A stretch of 64,000 bases of DNA from Chlamydoabsidia padenii (lineage: Eukaryota; Mucoromycota; Mucoromycetes; Mucorales; Cunninghamellaceae), in NCBI GenBank assembly GCA_025330725.1, contig JAIWND010000018.1, positions 558,001-622,000 on the forward strand, in the 5' to 3' direction. The first letter of the stretch is position 1. Every line of letters starts with the position of its first letter. Shown piece after piece: positions 1 to 12,524 of this stretch. The notes under the pieces are model-generated. The model was not told the DNA's origin, ran no database searches, and saw only the letters and a program-made list of their open reading frames with translations. A program made the translations under genes and the position numbers.

Positions 1-196
1 GACAAAAAACAACGACTTTAAATATCATCGCTGTCGCCGTTTTAAAATACAAGATCGAATATCAACAAATGTAATGATGAATATGTGGTTTTTATTTGCT
101 TATTTTGTTTTTGTGTGGGAATAAATGATAAAAATAAGGTAAGATATATATGTTTGACAAATGATTGATTTATCAATACAATAAATGTATATATAG

Positions 197-228
<32 letters not shown>

Positions 229-440
229 TTTGTAATGAATACTAAGAGTAATAAAAAAGAAAAAAAGTATGTTGTGGGATATATGTGAATGGGGGGAAGG
301 GGAACTAGTACTATAAAAAAATGGATAAGTATATAAGAATAGGATAATGGTAAGGGTACAATAGACTACGGCAAAACCATCAGATCAAAAAGGGGGGCGG
401 GGAGGGATAATGATAAGTAAGAGAGATAGAAAGATAGAGA
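1..440. other. Spacer, 3' flank of the cyclin gene
   Basis: No coding region is seen. The stretch is AT-rich and holds a mixed TA/GT microsatellite (about 190-229). It carries the 3' flank of the minus-strand cyclin gene that ends at 441. Any gene to the left lies outside the window. Confidence 0.6.
190..229. repeat. (TA)n(GT)n microsatellite
   Basis: A run of alternating TA passes directly into alternating GT, read by eye in the 3' flank of the cyclin gene. Confidence 0.9.
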
Positions 441-2366
441 TTATAGATACAACTGATGAGAAGAAGAGAATGGGTAAGATAAATCCGATTTGTGTTGATG
501 CTGATGTTGAGTGATAGGAGAAGACGAAGGCGGTGGTGTTGGAATACCGATAGGATATTGATAAGAAGTAGATACCATTGGATAGTAACCAAAAGAAGGA
601 GTTGACCCATTATTACCACCACTTGAATATTCTGCTGATGCTGGTCGTTGGGGTATAAAAGGTGGAGCATGTACTGAGTTCAAGGACAATCGACGACGCA
701 CATTGCCACCAGAATGGTGATAAAGTTGTTGGTGTTGTTGTTGCGCTGCAACGGCATGAAATTGTTGCTGTTGCTGTTGTTGTTGAAATTGATATTGTTG
801 TTGGTGATAAGGATGACTTGTAGAATCACCGGATACTATAGGTGTTGTCACAGATGGGGTTGACCAGATTGAATTGTGTTGTTGATATAAATTGACACTT
901 GATCTTGTTTGTCGAGGTACACGCCATCCATCATTAGCCCCGGTTGGTTTTGAATTGATATTTAATCCCATACTGTCATGTCGTTGACGCACTTTTGGTG
1001 GTGAAGATGTCGATCCAGTAGTAAGAGATGATGATGATGATGATGACGCTGGCCAATCTACAAAACTATGTCGTTGTTGATATCTGTACTGCTGATTTCC
1101 ATGTGGTTGTTGTTGACGTACAAAGAGAGGAGGAGTTGTCAATGTTGATTGTTGTTGAGGTTCTTCCACTGATGCCATTGTTAAAGGACTTTGATGAAGA
1201 GAATGTAGACTACCCATGCTGCCCATTCTTCGCATAGTTGAATATCCATTGGTTGTTATTTTGTTGTTGGACTGAACAGGAGTATGAGAAGAAGAGGAGA
1301 GAGAAGGAGGAGACGGTGACGCGTATGTTGCATACATATACATATCCTTGTTGTTGTTGCCTTGATGTTGTTGTTGATGGTATTGCTGTTTCCCCATACT
1401 TGTTCCACTATGTCGCTTTGTATTGTCAGTATTATTAGTAGTATTTGCATGATTGTTGTTATCATCCAAGTATAGTTTTGTTGTTCCATCCACTAATTGT
1501 TGTACTGATATTTGATCCATACTGTTACGTTGTTTGTAAGTGTCGAATCCATCCAATGTACGTCCCAATGCTGTTGATCCAAGTGATGTTGATCGACCAT
1601 GGCGATTCGTATAAGAGCAAGGCGAGGCATCATATAACATTCGCATTTCTTGTTCCATAAGACCCACTTTTAGTAATTGATCACCATACCGTTGTAATTC
1701 GTTGATAGATACAGATATATTATATCCATTCAATTGTAAGAATTCCAATTCGAGTCGATTCAGTTCTGATACTGGTAAGCCACCAACCTACATATATTAA
1801 TCATAATAATAGTTGGTTAAGTCATCCGATCAAATACTATCATTCCTTACCTTTGCATAGCGAGTGTTGGTATAGAATATATCACTAAAGAATTTGCTTG
1901 ATACCATGACACCAGATATAATTAAACGATGAATGTTATAAGAATCAATCGTGAAGGGTTGACCAGTAATAGCCAAAGCATTTTTCGACATCCGATCAAA
2001 GTACACCAAAAGAGATAAAAAGCATTCATTGGCGCAAGGACAATATTTCAATATTCGAGACAAGTAGGAGTGAATGTCGATAGATGGAATAGACCTAGCA
2101 TGGAAGAGTGTATAGTTGATATTACTGTTGCCGCCGTCACTCTTACTCCCAGTCGTACCAGTGGTTGTTGTTGTTATTGTTGTTGTTGTACCAAGAGGAG
2201 AAGCCGAAGAAGACCGTCGCATATCACTGGTCGTCGTTCCTTTTCTTGAATGTGCTGTTTTGTTCAATTGGTCGTTCGCATTAGTCATCCGTTCCAATAA
2301 TGAAGCTAATAACCTGATGGTATCACCAGTTGGATGTTGAGCAAGGTCGAAAGTAGGTGATAACAT
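441..2366 (-). CDS. Pho80-type (PCL family) cyclin with polyQ C-terminal extension
   Basis: Two exons, 2366-1851 and 1787-441, joined in phase 0 across a 63-bp GTAAGG...TAG intron, give about 620 residues. The cyclin core spans roughly residues 15-215: a first helix (IRLLASLLERM), a Ser/Thr-rich insertion (about 33-88), then the conserved SYLSRILKYCPCANECFLSL, VSSKFFSD and VGGLPVSELNRLELEFL blocks typical of Pho80/Pcl cyclins. The intron cuts exactly before VGGL, and the segment is intact only when it is spliced. Residues after about 215 are low complexity with long Gln, Ser and Asn runs. Family members bind a Pho85-type CDK and act in phosphate, glycogen or cell-cycle control; which branch applies here cannot be told from sequence. 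The start is the first ATG, next to a region of A/T tracts. Confidence 0.85.
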
Positions 2367-3198
2367 GGATGAGACCTGGTCGTATTGTTGTACAAGGTGA
2401 TGTTTATTCCAAACGGTTTTGTGGGAATCAGGGTAAACGTATACAAGGTCCTTTTTATAATAGTAAAGATGGAAGAGGGATGGTGGGTATCAATAGTGAA
2501 TGAATAGGTTTTTTTTTTAAAAAAAAAAAAAAGTAGATAAAGAGTAGTGTTGAATAAGATGTGCAAAAAGAATAACGTAATTGCTATTCTATAATCTTTG
2601 CAACAACAACAACAGAAAAAGAAAAAGAAGAAGAAGGAAAAAAAAAAAAAAAACGAAAAGATAAAGAAATAAAAGAAAAAAAAAAAAAAAAAGCTGGGTT
2701 TTCAATTTAAAAAAAGTGGGGATAGGTCATCCACGTGAGCTAGTCGCACTCTTTCCTTCAAGATTATGAAAACAAGTCATCATCAAACTACCAATATATG
2801 ATGATTTGTATACCATCATGGTTAGGAGGGAAAATGAACCTATGTACGTTATTAGTCTTGGTTGTATAAGAAGAATGAGTGTACTACCTGAGTTTGAAAA
2901 TGTACCTGTGGGTGAGATGTATGTGTTGGTTGATCAAATCAAAAGGTAATTTACTACAAAACAAGTTGTATTAATGATCCAAAAGTATCCTCATCATTCA
3001 TCAGCCCATGACCAATGGTAAACCAAACCCAACTCTTGTCTACCCCTTTCAATTCTGTACTATGATTTTTTTTTATCATGAGCGGCGTTTGAATTATTTT
3101 TGTTGTTATTTGAACAAGGGGCGACTTTCAATTTTTGCGTCTCTCTCTTCTCTCTCTCTCTTCCCCACTCCATTGCCTATCTTTTATAGACATCTATT
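2367..3198. other. Divergent spacer between cyclin and MIC60 genes
   Basis: No gene is seen. The spacer holds long A tracts (about 2518-2533, 2639-2653, 2677-2693) and a CT-rich leader just before the MIC60 start. Both flanking genes are transcribed outward, so it should carry two promoters. No exact copy of the recurrent CGGGRTTTRAA element was found here. Confidence 0.6.
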
Positions 3199-5045
3199 AT
3201 GCTTCGAGGGGCCTCCATTCTTTCAACAACCACTCGTGCCGCCTCTCGCTCTGTTAGATCACCTTTACTTGTAGTAAGTTTGTTAGTCATTGGAATTTAC
3301 AACAAACCACGCAAAGAAACGGACAAAAACCACTGACCCACTTGTTACTGTTTTTTTATTTTTTATAGAATCGATCTTTTACGACGACGACCAATGAACA
3401 AGTAGTCAGCAAAAAATCAGGCTCGATTGGAAAAAAGCTATTTTGGTTAACCTTTTTCGGTGCTGGTACCTATGGTGGTGCGACCTACCTTGCCTTGAAC
3501 AATGAAGCCTTCCACGACACGTTTACAACCTATATTCCTGGTGGCGAGCAAGTCCTTGATGCTCTAGAAGATGCTGCTGCCGATGCCAATGTGAAGGAAT
3601 ATTACGAACAAGGATTGAAATGGAAACAACAGGCGTCTGACACGGCTTCACAAGTAGCTACTCATGCCGGCAATCTGAAAGAATCTGCTCTGGACTGGTA
3701 CGAATACCTTGGTGATGTAGTAGCTTACTTGAAAGGTGACAAGGAAGCTGCCTCTTTATCTTCCGACTCGACCATCCGACCATCACGATCTTTCTCTTCA
3801 CCTAAAGAATCACCTCTCTTTGACCATATCGTGAACGGTGGATCAGCCGCACGTGTACCCAGCTTGAAAACATCCAGTGATGAACCTGTGGTGGACGAAT
3901 TGATCAAGACCACACAACAATTGATCAAGGCATTGAATCAAGTTGGATTGACCGGACATGCGAAACGATTGGCTGATATCATCTCAAGGGACATTAAACT
4001 GATCGATCAAGAATTCAAGGCGGTTCGTGATGGACAAGATCTCGTGCGTCAAAAGGTGGACATCCTCAACCAACATGCGGAAAAGGTCGACAAGAAGGTG
4101 TCTGATCACTATGAAGCGTTGATTGCCAAGGTAACAGCGGCTCAAGACAAATCCAAGCAACGTGTGGCGAACAAGGCGGATAAACTCAAACAATTACTGG
4201 TGGCCGAACAAACTAAATTACAACAACAATTAGTGGATATGGGTCAATTGGAACTGGACAGTCAACGGGAACAAGCCATGGCTAAACTCAAAGAAGATCT
4301 CAAGACCCAGATGGTGGAACTTCAACAGCAATTCGCCACCCGGGTTCAAAGTCAAGTCGAACAAGAACGTGGAGGTCGTCTCGCCAATGTGGAGCAAGTC
4401 CAAGCTCATCAATCTCAACTGGAACGTATCTCGAATGACAATGCCGAATATTTGGATGATTCTCGTAAAGCCCATCAATTATTAGTGGCCATCGATGCAT
4501 TGAAACGTGCCGCTTATGCTGGTAACAAGCAAGCCTTTTTACAAGAATTACAAACCCTCCGTGTCCTCAGCCGTCCCGACAGTCCTTTTGCCAACCAAGT
4601 GGAAAAGCGTAATGATGCATTGGTCCAAGTGGTGGCCGCCAATATCTCGGAAACCGTGGCCGATCATGGCATCAGCTCGTTTACTCAATTGGTCGATCGG
4701 TTTGAAACTGTGGCGGCCGAAGTGCGTGATGCGTCTTTGATTCCCGAAGAAGGTAGCTCCATGATCTCTCATATCATCTCGATCGCCCTCAGCAAACTCT
4801 TATTCCCCAAGCACGGTCTGGTCCCTGGTGATGATATCGAAGCTCGTCTTGCTCGTGCCGAATACTACTTGACTCATGGTGATGATCTGGAAAGTGCTAC
4901 TCGAGAAATGAATCAATTGAAGGGTTGGCCTAAACATTTGACCGCGGATTGGTTGGATGCTGCTCGTCGTCATTTGGAAATCAAACAAGCTCTGGATGTC
5001 ATGCGAACTCAGGCCGTTTTGAATAGTTTGTTACAATTAGAATAG
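3199..5045 (+). CDS. MIC60: MICOS complex subunit MIC60 (mitofilin)
   Basis: Exon 1 (3199-3273) encodes a 25-residue Arg/Ser-rich start (MLRGASILSTTTRAASRS), a typical mitochondrial presequence. After a GTAAGT...TAG intron, exon 2 (3369-5045) continues in phase 0. The protein is about 583 residues. A single membrane span (FWLTFFGAGTYGGATYLAL, about 49-68) is followed by an acidic linker, a long Gln/Lys-rich coiled coil (about 200-400) and the conserved mitofilin C-terminal domain. This is the usual order and length for MIC60, the inner-membrane core of the MICOS complex that shapes cristae junctions. A poly(A) signal AATAAA sits near 5069. Nothing looks broken. Confidence 0.93.
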
Positions 5046-5729
5046 TTTTATTGGTGTTGTGGTTGTTAAATAAAGAAATATATCATTTTATAACTGGGCG
5101 GAGTTTGGTGGTGGTGGGGGGGGGGTCGCATAAATGTTGCCCTTTTTAAAAAGATAAACCGTCGGAAAGGCTTGCCACGGTATACCAGATCCTTATACTC
5201 ACTGGAATATACTGCCAGTTGATTTGATTTGCTGACTTGATGGCGGGAAATGAAATGTTTGATCTGGCCAATGTGGAGATCGACCCCAGATGACCATTAT
5301 CTGATCTACCTGAGATGAATGATAATGAATATTGTCAAAGAAAAAGTAATCATCAAAAGCGATCTTGTCATTTTGCTACCATGACTGGAGGAAACGGGAA
5401 GAAATCGTCCAGTAAAGTATTACAGGTTGTACGTCCAATATAATTTTGCAGTGACACAAATTCCTACTATCTAGTTATGTAAATGAGAACATAATTCTTC
5501 ACATCCCACATCAAGGTAGTGGATATCCGATATGTTATTTGGGATATTATTGGGGTTGACAGGATATATATATATATGTGTGTATTAAAGCCAATTTAAT
5601 TAAAAGGGTCGGGACCATGAAACTCAGGCACTGAAGTTGGTGTTACACCAAGATTTTGGCTGGGATATAAAATACTTTTTTTTTTTTTTTATTCATTATC
5701 TTCCCTTCCTTCTTCTTCTTGCCCTCGAC
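5046..5729. other. Spacer between MIC60 and the Cys-rich membrane protein gene
   Basis: It carries the MIC60 3' end and the promoter and T-rich leader of the next gene. A short TA/TG repeat lies near 5570-5582. No coding region is seen. Confidence 0.6.
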
Positions 5730-7363
5730 ATGAAATTACTATATATACTATTCCTGTACAGTTGGATAGTAAGGGACGCCTTTTGCTCAAAAGGTAAAGA
5801 AACTAACACTCATCTGATTGGTATACCATTAGCTCACTCTCGTCTTCCCCTAGAACCATTGAAATTGACAGTGGACTCATCACAATCTCACACCAACTCA
5901 CAAGGTAACTAATAGATATATACTACCATCTCATCACAACTAATCTATTCGGTCTTTTTTTTTTTTATATATGCATAGAACTCGATACCAGTATACTCTT
6001 TTTACAACAATCTTTAAACACAACAACTGACACTTTGAGGAATAGCGGACAGAAACTCACACGCGGTTTATCAAGTAATTCCTTCGATTCATCAAATCCA
6101 GATGCAGTTTCACCAGTGGGATCGACTTTAACTGGTGCCATTGTCTACTCGGCAGATGACCACACACCGAAACCCACGAGCAGCTCTCTAGATCCATCCG
6201 ACTCTTCTTCCCGCCAACGAACTATAAAATCATCATCATCATCAGAACAGGGTATTCCCTACTTACCGACCGATGATCCTCTAACACCACGACCGAAACT
6301 GGCACCCACTGATCAACCTGTAACAGATCCTATGCCTGTATCTCCAACCACAGATCAGCCCATGCAACAAGTACCTGGGGTGTTCATACCAACGTCAACA
6401 GGTACACCAAATCTAGTACAACCATCCACCATCATAATGACCTCACCCACCATTGTCACCACAACATCCACAACGTCTCTTGTGGAAGCCAATATAACCT
6501 CCATCAGTCCTTCCAATTATCTCGGTGATCAAGAATGTGCCTCTGATCATCTTGCTCAATCAGACGGAAGATGTCTATGGGGCTACTACTGCAATGCTGC
6601 TTCTCAAAAATGTGTTGCTCAACTCTACAATGGAAGGTCATGCGTTGCTGACTTTCAGTGTCTATCGTTTTACTGTGTAGGGGTTTGTGATATTCTACCT
6701 GTACCGATTGATTCCTCTTATAGCTATATCACGGGTAATCAACTTATTGGGATTACTCTGGGATCTATTGGTGGTGTCATCCTCTTGGTGGTGTGTCTCT
6801 TTTATATCTACCATTATCGAAAAAAACAATTGGCCTTATTAAAGCAACATTTTGCCGCTGCTGGTTCAAATAACATGGTGGAACCTGGTGCTACTACTAC
6901 TAATGCTGATAACTGTAAAAATAATCCAAGATTATCTAAATACAACTATTTAACCCAGATAGTGGATGATCAGAAACAACAACAAACCGACAATCAGGAT
7001 AATACCCATCGCCCACCTTCTTCTATATTGCACCAAATATCAGAAACCACTACATCATTACGACCACGACCTATTACCGGAGATCTTACACCACCACCGT
7101 CTGTCTTGTCTTCCTCTTCCTATCGTGGTGACTATAGTAGATACTCTTACCAAGCTTCGGAATCCTTGGATCAACGACATGATTCAATAGACTATCGTTC
7201 CTTGACTAACCGGGACAGTATGACAGATACAACTTTATCATCACATCAACCTTATCGTCATTATTACTATTCACCAAACCAACAACAACATATTCCTGTC
7301 AACCCATTATGGGATGATGCTCTACAGTCCCCATCTTATCATCATCCATGGCATCAAGGGTAA
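5730..7363 (+). CDS. Secreted/surface Cys-rich single-pass membrane protein, function unknown
   Basis: Two exons, 5730-5904 and 5979-7363, joined through a split GAA codon across a GTAACT...TAG intron, give about 519 residues. The N-terminus (MKLLYILFLYSWIVRDAFC) is a likely signal peptide. A Ser/Thr/Pro-rich region follows, then a compact Cys-rich block (about residues 244-300, with ten Cys including CLWGYYCN, CVADFQC and CVGVC). One membrane span (GITLGSIGGVILLVVCLFYI, about 314-335) leads to a basic stop-transfer patch and a polar cytoplasmic tail with Gln, His and Tyr runs. The layout resembles a cell-wall or receptor-like type I protein, but I recognise no named family. A small alternative intron inside exon 1 (donor near 5792) is possible but not needed for the frame. 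AATAAA lies at about 7442. Confidence 0.75.
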
Positions 7364-7490
7364 CATCAGCATCCTGACCAACTAGTCTACCATCCCCTGA
7401 TCATTTGTAAATATATATAGTTTAAATCAATAGTTTTGAATAATAAACTTTTTTTTATTTTTATATCAATCAACACAATGACAACCTCGG

Positions 7491-7501
7491 CGGGGTTTAA
7501 A
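7491..7501 (+). promoter_or_regulatory. Recurrent CGGGRTTTRAA element (exact)
   Basis: CGGGGTTTAAA, about 140 bp upstream of the NIPA-like start codon, in the same orientation as the gene. Confidence 0.6.
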
Positions 7502-7641
7502 ACTGCATATTTATAAAGCCCTCAGGGGTTTCTTTCTCTTTCCAACTCCCTTCCTCCCCCCCCTTTTTTTTTATATCTCTCTTCTTCACTCATTAACGTC
7601 AATCATATTCCAGCTTTATACATACACACTCACCTTGATCA

Positions 7642-9439
7642 ATGAGCGACACTCATTCCTTTGTAGGTGGCCCTGGGGATGAACGACAAGCTGCTCTCTT
7701 TAAAGGCATCGGGTGCTCACTAGCAGTTGGAAGTGGTAAGACCAAGATGACGAGGATGATTTGAATTAGACCAACTTTTTATTTGAAACTCTTTGTTTGA
7801 AATAGGGATACTAATCGGTAGTAGCTTTGTTTTGAAAAAGAAGGGTCTTTTACAATCAACTGAACAAGCAGGTAAATAAACTGATTCTTTGTTGTATACA
7901 CTAGTCACTCATCCATTGTCTTTTTGTTTGTGTGTATGTGGAATCACTAGGTGGTGTAGCTGGCGAAGGGTACCATTATCTACGATCTGTAATGTGGTGG
8001 TCTGGAATGATTCTCAGTAAGTTACAATAAAAGTAATACAATGCTTAACTTGACTTTTCCTTATTTTTATAGTGATGCTCGGTGAATTATGTAACTTTAT
8101 AGCCTATGCCTTTGCCCCGGCTGTGCTAGTAACCCCTCTTGGAGCTCTCAGTGTGGTGATCAGGTAAAAACATTAACAATGAATGATCATGCTCCTTATG
8201 ATTGAAACTCTTCACTTACTGCCCTCCTCCTCTCTATTTTTTTTTTTTTTTTAATAGTGCGATCTTGTCATCGATCATTTTGAAAGAGAGATTGTCATTT
8301 CATGGTAAAGTTGGGTGTCTACAATGTATTATTGGTGCGGTGATGATTGTATTACATGCACCAACCAATGCAGCAGGGGATTCATCGGTGGAAGGATTCA
8401 AACATCTTGTCCTTAGTGTTGGTAAAGTGGATGAAAAAAAAAAAAAAAGATTCCATCATACTAACTCTTCTCTCTCCCTCTCTCTCTCTTTAGGATTCTT
8501 GGTGTATGCAAGTCTTATTATAATAGTCTCATTGATACTTATATTCTACTGTGGACCACGTTGGGGCAAAAAGAACATGTTAGTCTACATCTCGATCTGT
8601 TCCGTCATTGGCTCTCTCTCGGTGGTCTTTACCCAAGGATTTGGTTCTGCCATTATCTATTCCATCGGGGTATCCAATCAATTCACCAACTGGTTTATAT
8701 ATATTATGGTCCTGATACTCGTCTCCACCTTGATCCTTGAAATTGTCTATCTCAACAAAGCACTAAACTTGTTTAATACGGCACTGGTCACTCCGACTTA
8801 TTATGTGATCTTTACCACCATGACCATCATCAGCTCCACCATTCTATTCCAAGGATTCAATGCCTCTGGTACCGATATTGCTTCTTGTGTCATGGGCTTT
8901 TTCTGTATCTGCTCTGGTGTCGCTCTTTTACATCACTCATCGGCATCTCCTACTAATGATGAAAAACAGAAAGGTGATGTGGAAAACAAGGTGGAACGGT
9001 CTGACTCGATTCAACAACCCAGTAGTTTGTTGGATATCTTTGATCGGGACTCGAAAACGGAACTGGCAAATGGTAACGAAGCTTTTTTCTCGGCTCCCTT
9101 TAACGGTATTGGACGATATGCAAGTACTACACGATCTATGCGATTACGCCAAAATTCCATCACTCGGCGGGCAAGTACAGACCCTATCCAAGGTAATATG
9201 TCTTTTTTAATTATTTATTTATACTGTGCCAGTCAATTAACTCTTCTCTTTCATCCCATCGGATAGGACTCGCTAATAAAGATATAGATACCACTGATGA
9301 CATCAAATCATATGACTATCAAGACAAGCAAGAAGTACCAAGCACAGGATCACACACAACACATGTCTTACGGTTCGGAAGACTGGGCAACAAATCTCAT
9401 GACAGTGATGACGATCATAAAGGACTGGTCGACCCTTAG
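7642..9439 (+). CDS. NIPA-like magnesium transporter
   Basis: Seven exons (7642-7735, 7806-7871, 7951-8016, 8073-8163, 8258-8421, 8494-9192, 9267-9439) join in frame to about 450 residues. Family landmarks are LIGSSFVLKKKGLL, GYHYLRSVMWWSGM, GELCNFIAYAFAPAVLVTPLG, LKERLSFHGKVGC with IVLHAPTN, and VTPTYYVIFTTMTI, in the order found in NIPA/SLC57 proteins. About nine hydrophobic spans are seen, followed by a polar C-terminal tail (about residues 325-450) rich in Ser, Asp and Lys. Members carry Mg2+ or other divalent cations across plasma or endosomal membranes; substrate here is inferred from the family. The terminal exon is supported by an in-frame splice and a TAG stop, with AATAAA at about 9688. 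Confidence 0.9.
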
Positions 9440-9785
9440 TAATAGAAACTATATATACCTTGATCCCATATATCCCCTTTATCATACGTTTTTTATTTTA
9501 GTGTTTTACCCATCATACCATTTTAATATATTCATTGTAATTACTTTTTTTTTTCTTTTATCTAGTAAAACTAATCAATGCGGGCTTGCTACGCAAACTC
9601 ACTTTGTGCATGAATCCCAATTCCGTTTTAAACCCCGATTCCACTGTTACCATTGACCATACACATATATTGTTGTTTAAAGTGCCTAATAAAGTTAAAT
9701 CATATAAAGATATAAATGTTTTATTTGATACAAGTTAAAAATAATCAAGCTATATAACTAAAAACTATTGGAAGCAGATGGTGAT
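9440..9785. other. Convergent spacer between transporter and acyl-CoA oxidase genes
   Basis: The 3' ends of two genes face each other here. An exact copy of the recurrent element (reverse orientation) lies at 9627-9637 although no start codon is near. No gene is seen. Confidence 0.6.
9627..9637 (-). promoter_or_regulatory. Recurrent CGGGRTTTRAA element (exact), between convergent genes
   Basis: The plus strand reads TTTAAACCCCG. It lies between two convergent 3' ends, so it is not a simple promoter element for either gene. Confidence 0.5.
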
Positions 9786-12524
9786 TTATTTTGACAGTCT
9801 TTCTGTCAAAGGTTTAATGTACTTGTTATGATAGGCAGGTATTCCTGTGCTGTTAGGTGCCTGAAGGATGGTATCAAAGTAAGCTATAATTGCAAAAGAG
9901 ACAGACACATACACACACAGAAAGAGAGAGTTAAAAGACTGTATTGACAACAATACACCCACAAACTTACCTTCATAAATGTCCCCATCGTATTTGCCAA
10001 TAGGTGCCTTGAGGACAAAATCTGGATAAGCCCAAGCATCTGATTACCCCCCTCAAAAAAAAATGTTAGATTGCATGACAATACAATAAATAAATAAACA
10101 AAAAAGGGTTACCTGTTAAACCAATAATCTGGTAACGAAGATCTTTGCAAGTCTATAGGGAGAAGAAGGTAAGTATCAAAAAGCGCAAAGGGGGTGTGAC
10201 TTACCTTCAGATAAAGTTTTTCAATAGCCACCACTTGAGCAGGAGTGAAGAAGCCTTCTTTGAATCCTTGATCACTATAGACATGTAAAGCATGAAGACC
10301 CCACAAACCTGTAAGACGATGCATGATGTTGACCACACTTGAATCGAGCGTATGAGGTTTAGTTTGACCAAATCGTAAAGCATTGTCTTCAAACAAAAAC
10401 GCCGCACAGTGTAATTCACCCACCTTGACATTTTCCAGTAGCATATCGTTTTCACTTTGTCCTTGTTCAATGGCTTGTTGAATACTATTAAGCTATATAT
10501 ATATATATTTATAAGGACGTCAGTCCAAGTCCACCCCCCTTTTTTTTCAACTCCTCCAAACTTACACGCTTGACGAGGATGCAGTAGAGAGCATCGGAAA
10601 TCAACCCCAAATCCTTCAAACAATTCTCCAAATGATCAGGATCCACTTGCCAACCAGATTTTGCTAGGTAAGATTTGGCTTGCAGGATATAATGAGTGGA
10701 GCTTTTGAATTTCAAATCAGGATAAGTATCGTGTTCCAGTTGTTGTACCAATCGATAGCGGAGGATCTTTGTTGTCTGTTGGAGTAATACCACATTATCG
10801 CCACCGCCAGTAGTAAACACCCCCCAGTCGTTCATGATATGACCAATAGCATTGTACGCTGAATACGCATGACCACCACAGCTTCGACGGCAGGTTTCCA
10901 AGATATCCGAGCAATACCATCCCACCAAACCCTTGAGACAAGCAGAGATTGCATGTAAATCGCCCATATGGTTCAAATAGACCATCTGATCGTCGATTCC
11001 ACCACCACCTGTAAGTACTTCAAATTGTGAGTCCAGAGTATCAAACGATGACTTGATCAAATACATGAATGAGATTGCTGGTGTTAGTTTGACATAATGA
11101 GATTGATAGTCCATGATTTGTTGATTCTTGGCACCTTGTCGACGTACAACGCCATATCGTGAAGCAATGGTGAGTGCTTGGGTAGTCAACACCGTCATAC
11201 CTAGTATTATAAAGATCATTAATACCATTCCCTTGTCCCCTCCCCTCTTTCTTACCTTCTACCAAAGACAATCGTTCGGGAATCAAAGTAGCATACATCA
11301 TAGCAGGATTAGGAGCTTGATGGAAAGTACCGTCGCGATCCATACTGACCCATTTGGCTAACAATTGAGATCTTGGAATACGAGCTTTTCGGAATTGAAT
11401 CCAACCATTATCAAGACCTTGATGACCTATCAAAAAAAAAAAAAAAAAAAAAAGGAAACATATTAACGATATCACCCAACATCTAATTTTCAATAATGCC
11501 TTACCAACTTTGGAGCCAATATCACCAGCCATAATGTTAGGCATCAATTCACCAGTATTGAGATCACGAAGTTGGACCACGAACCAATTAAGGCCTTTGT
11601 TTTTACCATGTACGATTGTTTGAGCAATAACAACAGTATGAGTTGCCGATTGACCAGCCATGCCGATCCAGAATTTAGACGAGGTGATAGTAGGCGAATC
11701 AATGATGAATTCATCCGTTTCCACATCAAAGGTTGCTGTTGTTTCAAGTCCTCGAAGTGCCGAGCTATGTCCTAGTTCTGTCTATGTTAAAAATAAAAAG
11801 AGGGAGAGTGAGTTGGCTTGTCATTTTTATTATTACACTATTCAAAACATACCATAGCAAAACAACCGACAATACGCATTTCTTCCACCAAAGGTAACCA
11901 GTAGTTGCGTTGTTCATCGTTGGATAACATATTGATAACATTCTTGAAGAGAAAAATATGGACACCAAAACGCATGGCGAAGCTTTCCGAATAGATACCC
12001 ACTGACCGGACAAGTTCATACACCTGTTCGCGTCGTTCAGGACCCCATTCTTGTGCAATCTTTGCCAAACGGTAGACTTGACCCATGGTACTAGATGTTG
12101 TATTAAAAAAAAAAAAGAGTTGGTGGAAACGCACTGATTAGTCAACTTACAATTCACGGAATTCGGCTCGGTCCAGTTCCAAAAAGTTTCGTGGTGGTTG
12201 TACTACTAGTTCGTGGTCATTCTTGATAAAGTCATACGCATTTTGCTACAACATTACAAATCACAGCAGTTAGTTTTCCATGATACGTTTGTTTTTTTCG
12301 TAAGTGATACTTACTCTTGTCGTATACGCCTTTTCACCTCGAGCCCACAAGTGAGCCAGGGCAGTAATATTGAAATCCGCGGCCTGTCTTTCCTTGTTAA
12401 TGTCAAGAATGGTTTGTTTGGATGCATCGGATGGTGTCAAGTTGAGTTGCTGTTTCAGTTGCTGTAATCGGCTCAAGGCCGCCTTTGCTTGAGGGTCTTT
12501 GGATTGAGATAATGGAATCGTCAT
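9786..12524 (-). CDS. Acyl-CoA oxidase (Pox1/ACOX family), noncanonical active site
   Basis: Ten exons (12524-12315, 12245-12151, 12090-11853, 11781-11505, 11426-11256, 11200-10566, 10492-10205, 10152-10113, 10039-9971, 9883-9786) close in frame to about 706 residues, the usual ACOX length. Landmarks are RNFLELDRAEFREL, the FAD-binding CFAMTELGHSSALRGLETTA block, KFWIGMAG, MAGDIGSKVGHQGLDNGW and RRSCGGHAYSAYN. The family performs the first, peroxisomal step of fatty-acid beta-oxidation, making trans-2-enoyl-CoA and H2O2. Two oddities: the usual T-x-E-G-D-N motif carrying the catalytic Glu reads TTGGGDN (plus-strand bases around 10795-10815), and the C-terminus is ...RLSK with no PTS1. It may be a paralog with altered activity or one imported by another route. 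Confidence 0.9.

Noticed and set aside
9297..9656. A 119-codon frame at the 3' end of the transporter gene
   Set aside because: It overlaps the true last exon in another frame; splicing gives an in-frame TAG at 9439.
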